Position numbers and translations under genes: made by a program. The notes beneath the pieces are model-generated. The model was not told the origin of the DNA, did no database searches, and saw nothing but the letters and a program-made list of their open reading frames with translations. DNA of 64,000 bases from Mycosarcoma maydis (taxonomy: Eukaryota > Basidiomycota > Ustilaginomycetes > Ustilaginales): positions 124,001 to 188,000 of the forward strand of contig NC_026493.1 of assembly GCF_000328475.2 (NCBI RefSeq), given 5' to 3'. This document shows, in pieces, positions 62,219 to 64,000 of the stretch (within the stretch, counting starts at the first letter, position 1; the number at the start of each line of letters is the position of its first letter).

Positions 62219-62693
62219 CAGAAACACGAGAAGCTGCACTAACAATTGTGAATAGTTCACTTAACGATGACTGTCAGGATTAATCCATGACAACGGACAA
62301 GGGTCGCACGAGATTGTGAAAAAGTGGGTGAGATGCTCGACCCAATCGAATGTGACAAGGTCGAGCCAGGAAGCGCTGTATTATACTCGGGGCATCGTCG
62401 TTGAAGCGGTGAATCATGAATCGTGAATCGTGAATCACGAAGGTTGCAGGCGGATATTTCTGGCGGCGACTCGTACCTACGACGCTTGACTCGCTTGGAC
62501 GCGTATGTGTGAGAGAGGCGACAAATTCGTGATTGGCGATTGCATTTGAAAATATGCGGGGTAGAAATAGGAAAGGTCGACGACGATTTGGAACGCTCTT
62601 CATTCGTGATTCACGATTGATGCGGCCCGTTGTACAACCATCATCATTGTGAGCCAACGAGAAACTCTACCACCGAATAGACAGCAAGAGAAA
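62219..62693. other. Spacer with dispersed-motif copies
   Basis: 475 bp between the CLYBL-like and GST-kappa genes. Motif copies at 62411-62441 (four in a row, including CGTGAATCACGA), 62526-62542 and 62601-62620 (CATTCGTGATTCACGATTG). No gene. Confidence 0.55.
62411..62441. repeat. Dispersed-motif array
   Basis: Four consecutive 7-8-bp units of the type GAATCGT/GAATCAC. Confidence 0.85.
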
Positions 62694-63564
62694 ATGTCTG
62701 CGCCACGCCACAAGCTTTGTTACTACTTTGACGTTGTCTCACCCTGGTCGTATGTGGGATATCAGGTGCTTCGACGCTATCAGAAACTGTGGGACCTCGA
62801 TGTGGTTAGTAGCCGATTCGACCACGTTGCAGTTCCCATGCCATGCTAACGCTTTGTCGTCTATCTCGTCACGCTGTTTTTCCATACGCTCATTAGACGT
62901 ACAAACCTGTCAATCTCGGATACGTGATGAAGGTGAGTTGCGATTCTTGGCCGCCGCCGCTGTTTAGCACATATGCGCGCAAGTTTGAGCTGACAATACG
63001 TCTTGACGCGAATGGTTGGTTCAGTTTTCGGGCAACAAGCCTCCGATCACCGTGACAAACAAAGCGCTTTGGATGTGGCATGAACGCGAACGAGCGACCA
63101 CTTTCTTTGGGGTGACACTGAACCAACCGCAAGACTTCCCGATCAACACGATGCATCTGCAAACGTTCTTGTCGGAAATCTCTGCGTCGTTCGATGTGCC
63201 AACGTTTGAGCGTGCCATCGAAACGTGCTTTGCCGCCATCTGGCATCACGACTATCCGTGTGCCACGAGGGAGGACCTGGAGAGCATCTTTGCCAAAGCA
63301 GACTACCTTGGTTTGCGAAAGGAGAAGCTCGCCCAGGTGTTGGACAAAAGCATGCAGAAGGAGGCGAGGGCGAGAATGGGCCAAGAAGCCAAGATTCTTG
63401 TCGAGGAGCACGGCTTCTTCGGTATGCCAAGTATAGAGGTGGAGAGGAGCAGCGACGGTGAGAAGGCCATGTTTTTCGGTAGCGATCGATTCGAGCAAAT
63501 AGCCGCTTGGTTGGGTTTGCCGTACAAGGGTCCTTTTGCTGATGGCACGCTTGCAAAACTGTAA
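62694..63564 (+). CDS. Kappa-class glutathione S-transferase / DsbA-like protein (three exons)
   Basis: Exons 62694-62804, 62897-62932 and 63025-63564, separated by two 92-bp introns (GTTAGT...CATTAG and GTGAGT...GTTCAG), all in phase 0; 228 residues, the normal size of GST kappa (226 in human). It has a thioredoxin fold with a DsbA-like helical insertion. Seen: CYYFDVVSPWSYVGYQVL near the N-terminus (Ser in the place of the GSTK catalytic Ser), YKPVNLGYVMK on the tiny exon 2, FSGNKPPITVTNK, and the C-terminal part with EEHGFFGMPSIEVE containing the cis-Pro. It conjugates or reduces with glutathione. The protein ends in Ala-Lys-Leu, a recognised variant of the peroxisomal PTS1 signal; human GSTK1 ends in ARL and is found in peroxisomes and mitochondria. 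Confidence 0.9.
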
Positions 63565-63726
63565 AACTCGCACATTGCTCACCATTCGCTTGCAAGATAC
63601 GAAAGTGTCTACACGTACATGGGCTGTGTAGAATGCCAACTCGATTGTCCTCTTTTGTGCAAGTAGTCACGAGTGTAGATTGCGAGACGAGACCTCTTTG
63701 ATAGCAAGCGCGCCTATCCTAGTTTC

Positions 63727-64000
63727 CTAGTTTCGTGCCAGCTGCGCCTGCGTTGCCAACTCAGCCACGATCTCATATACAGCTTCGAACTGATCGATGG
63801 TTTGCACCATCCTCGCTCTGTACCTCCTCAGATGCTCGACTATCCTTACGGGTAAATCCCAAATCTCGGCAGCAGCGTTTTTCCCCATCAACGAATCCGG
63901 TGGAGTCTGATTGTGTCTAGCAGAATTGATAGCAGCTTGAGCGATGTATGCAGCAGCCAGGGTACCGGAACGACCCACACCTGCGGAACAATGGATCCAG
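63727..64000 (-). CDS. Protein tyrosine phosphatase, C-terminal end (cut by window edge)
   Basis: Only the last 90 or so residues are present; the frame runs off the right edge. It contains the complete PTP signature HCSAGVGRSGT (catalytic Cys about 63990-63988, P-loop Arg just after), followed by LAAAYIAQAAIN and, nearer the end, RIVEHLRRYRARMVQTIDQFEAVYEIV, the Q-loop helix typical of classical Tyr-specific PTPs (V-x-x-L-R-x-x-R-x-x-M-V-Q-T-x-x-Q). It dephosphorylates phosphotyrosine proteins; candidates in fungi are Pyp1/Ptp1-type regulators of stress MAP kinases, but the missing part prevents a closer call. Confidence 0.9.
   Translation of the reverse strand, partial: WIHCSAGVGRSGTLAAAYIAQAAINSARHNQTPPDSLMGKNAAAEIWDLPVRIVEHLRRYRARMVQTIDQFEAVYEIVAELATQAQLARN

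Noticed and set aside
1..64000. Mobile elements, viral remnants, secondary-metabolite or defence clusters
   Set aside because: No transposase, reverse transcriptase, integrase, LTR pairs, PKS/NRPS or clustered effector-like secreted proteins were recognised.

Overview
This is eukaryotic, fungal DNA, most likely from a smut fungus (Ustilaginales; Ustilago maydis or a close relative). Reasons: long, mostly intronless genes with GC-rich third codon positions; the few introns have GTGAGT/GTACGT-type donors and YAG acceptors; an intron-containing tRNA-Ile; fungal-type proteins (HPt phosphotransfer protein, Rng2/Iqg1-like IQGAP, Scc2/Mis4, CaaX-ending Pex19, NUC1); and a short dispersed intergenic motif (TTCGTGATTCACGA and variants) in almost every spacer. 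The genus assignment is an inference. I see no transposon, virus, CRISPR array or bacterial-type defence locus.

Layout, left to right. 0.4-9 kb: a DDHD phospholipase (+), an alpha-arrestin-like adaptor with a repetitive tail (+) and a Ypd1-like HPt protein (-). 9-18 kb: gene-poor, holding mitochondrial porin (-) and an endosulfine/Igo protein (+). 18-31 kb: a membrane cytochrome P450 (+), tRNA-Ile(AAT) with an intron (-), an EBP1/PA2G4-type protein (+) and the cohesin loader Scc2 (-). I reassemble Scc2 from two exons; its Q/H-rich N-terminal exon otherwise looks like a separate gene. 31-44 kb: a large unrecognised P/Q-rich, acidic protein (+), an IQGAP (-) and PEX19 (-, two exons). 45-51 kb: a GFO/IDH/MocA oxidoreductase (+), an acetylornithine aminotransferase carrying a C-terminal UQCC2/CBP6-like domain (-) and a polyglutamine-rich protein (-). 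51-64 kb: BCKDH E1-alpha (+, two exons), NUC1 nuclease (+), a PQ-loop membrane protein (+), an ACC-synthase-like aminotransferase (-) divergent from a citramalyl-CoA/citrate-lyase-like mitochondrial enzyme (+), a kappa-class GST with a C-terminal PTS1-like tripeptide (+, three exons), and the end of a protein tyrosine phosphatase (-, cut by the window edge).

There is no operon logic here; genes are independent units. Five products are predicted to be mitochondrial (porin, aminotransferase fusion, BCKDH E1-alpha, NUC1, CLYBL-like) and two are connected with peroxisomes (Pex19, GST kappa), but I see no proof of co-regulation. The observations most worth checking are the ARG8::UQCC2-like polyprotein with an internal mitochondrial cleavage-like site, the dispersed CGTGA-N-TCACG inverted-repeat motif, the two-exon Scc2 model and the repeated helical motif in the arrestin tail. 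Start codons were placed at real ATGs; several open frames extend upstream only through TTG or GTG codons and were trimmed.
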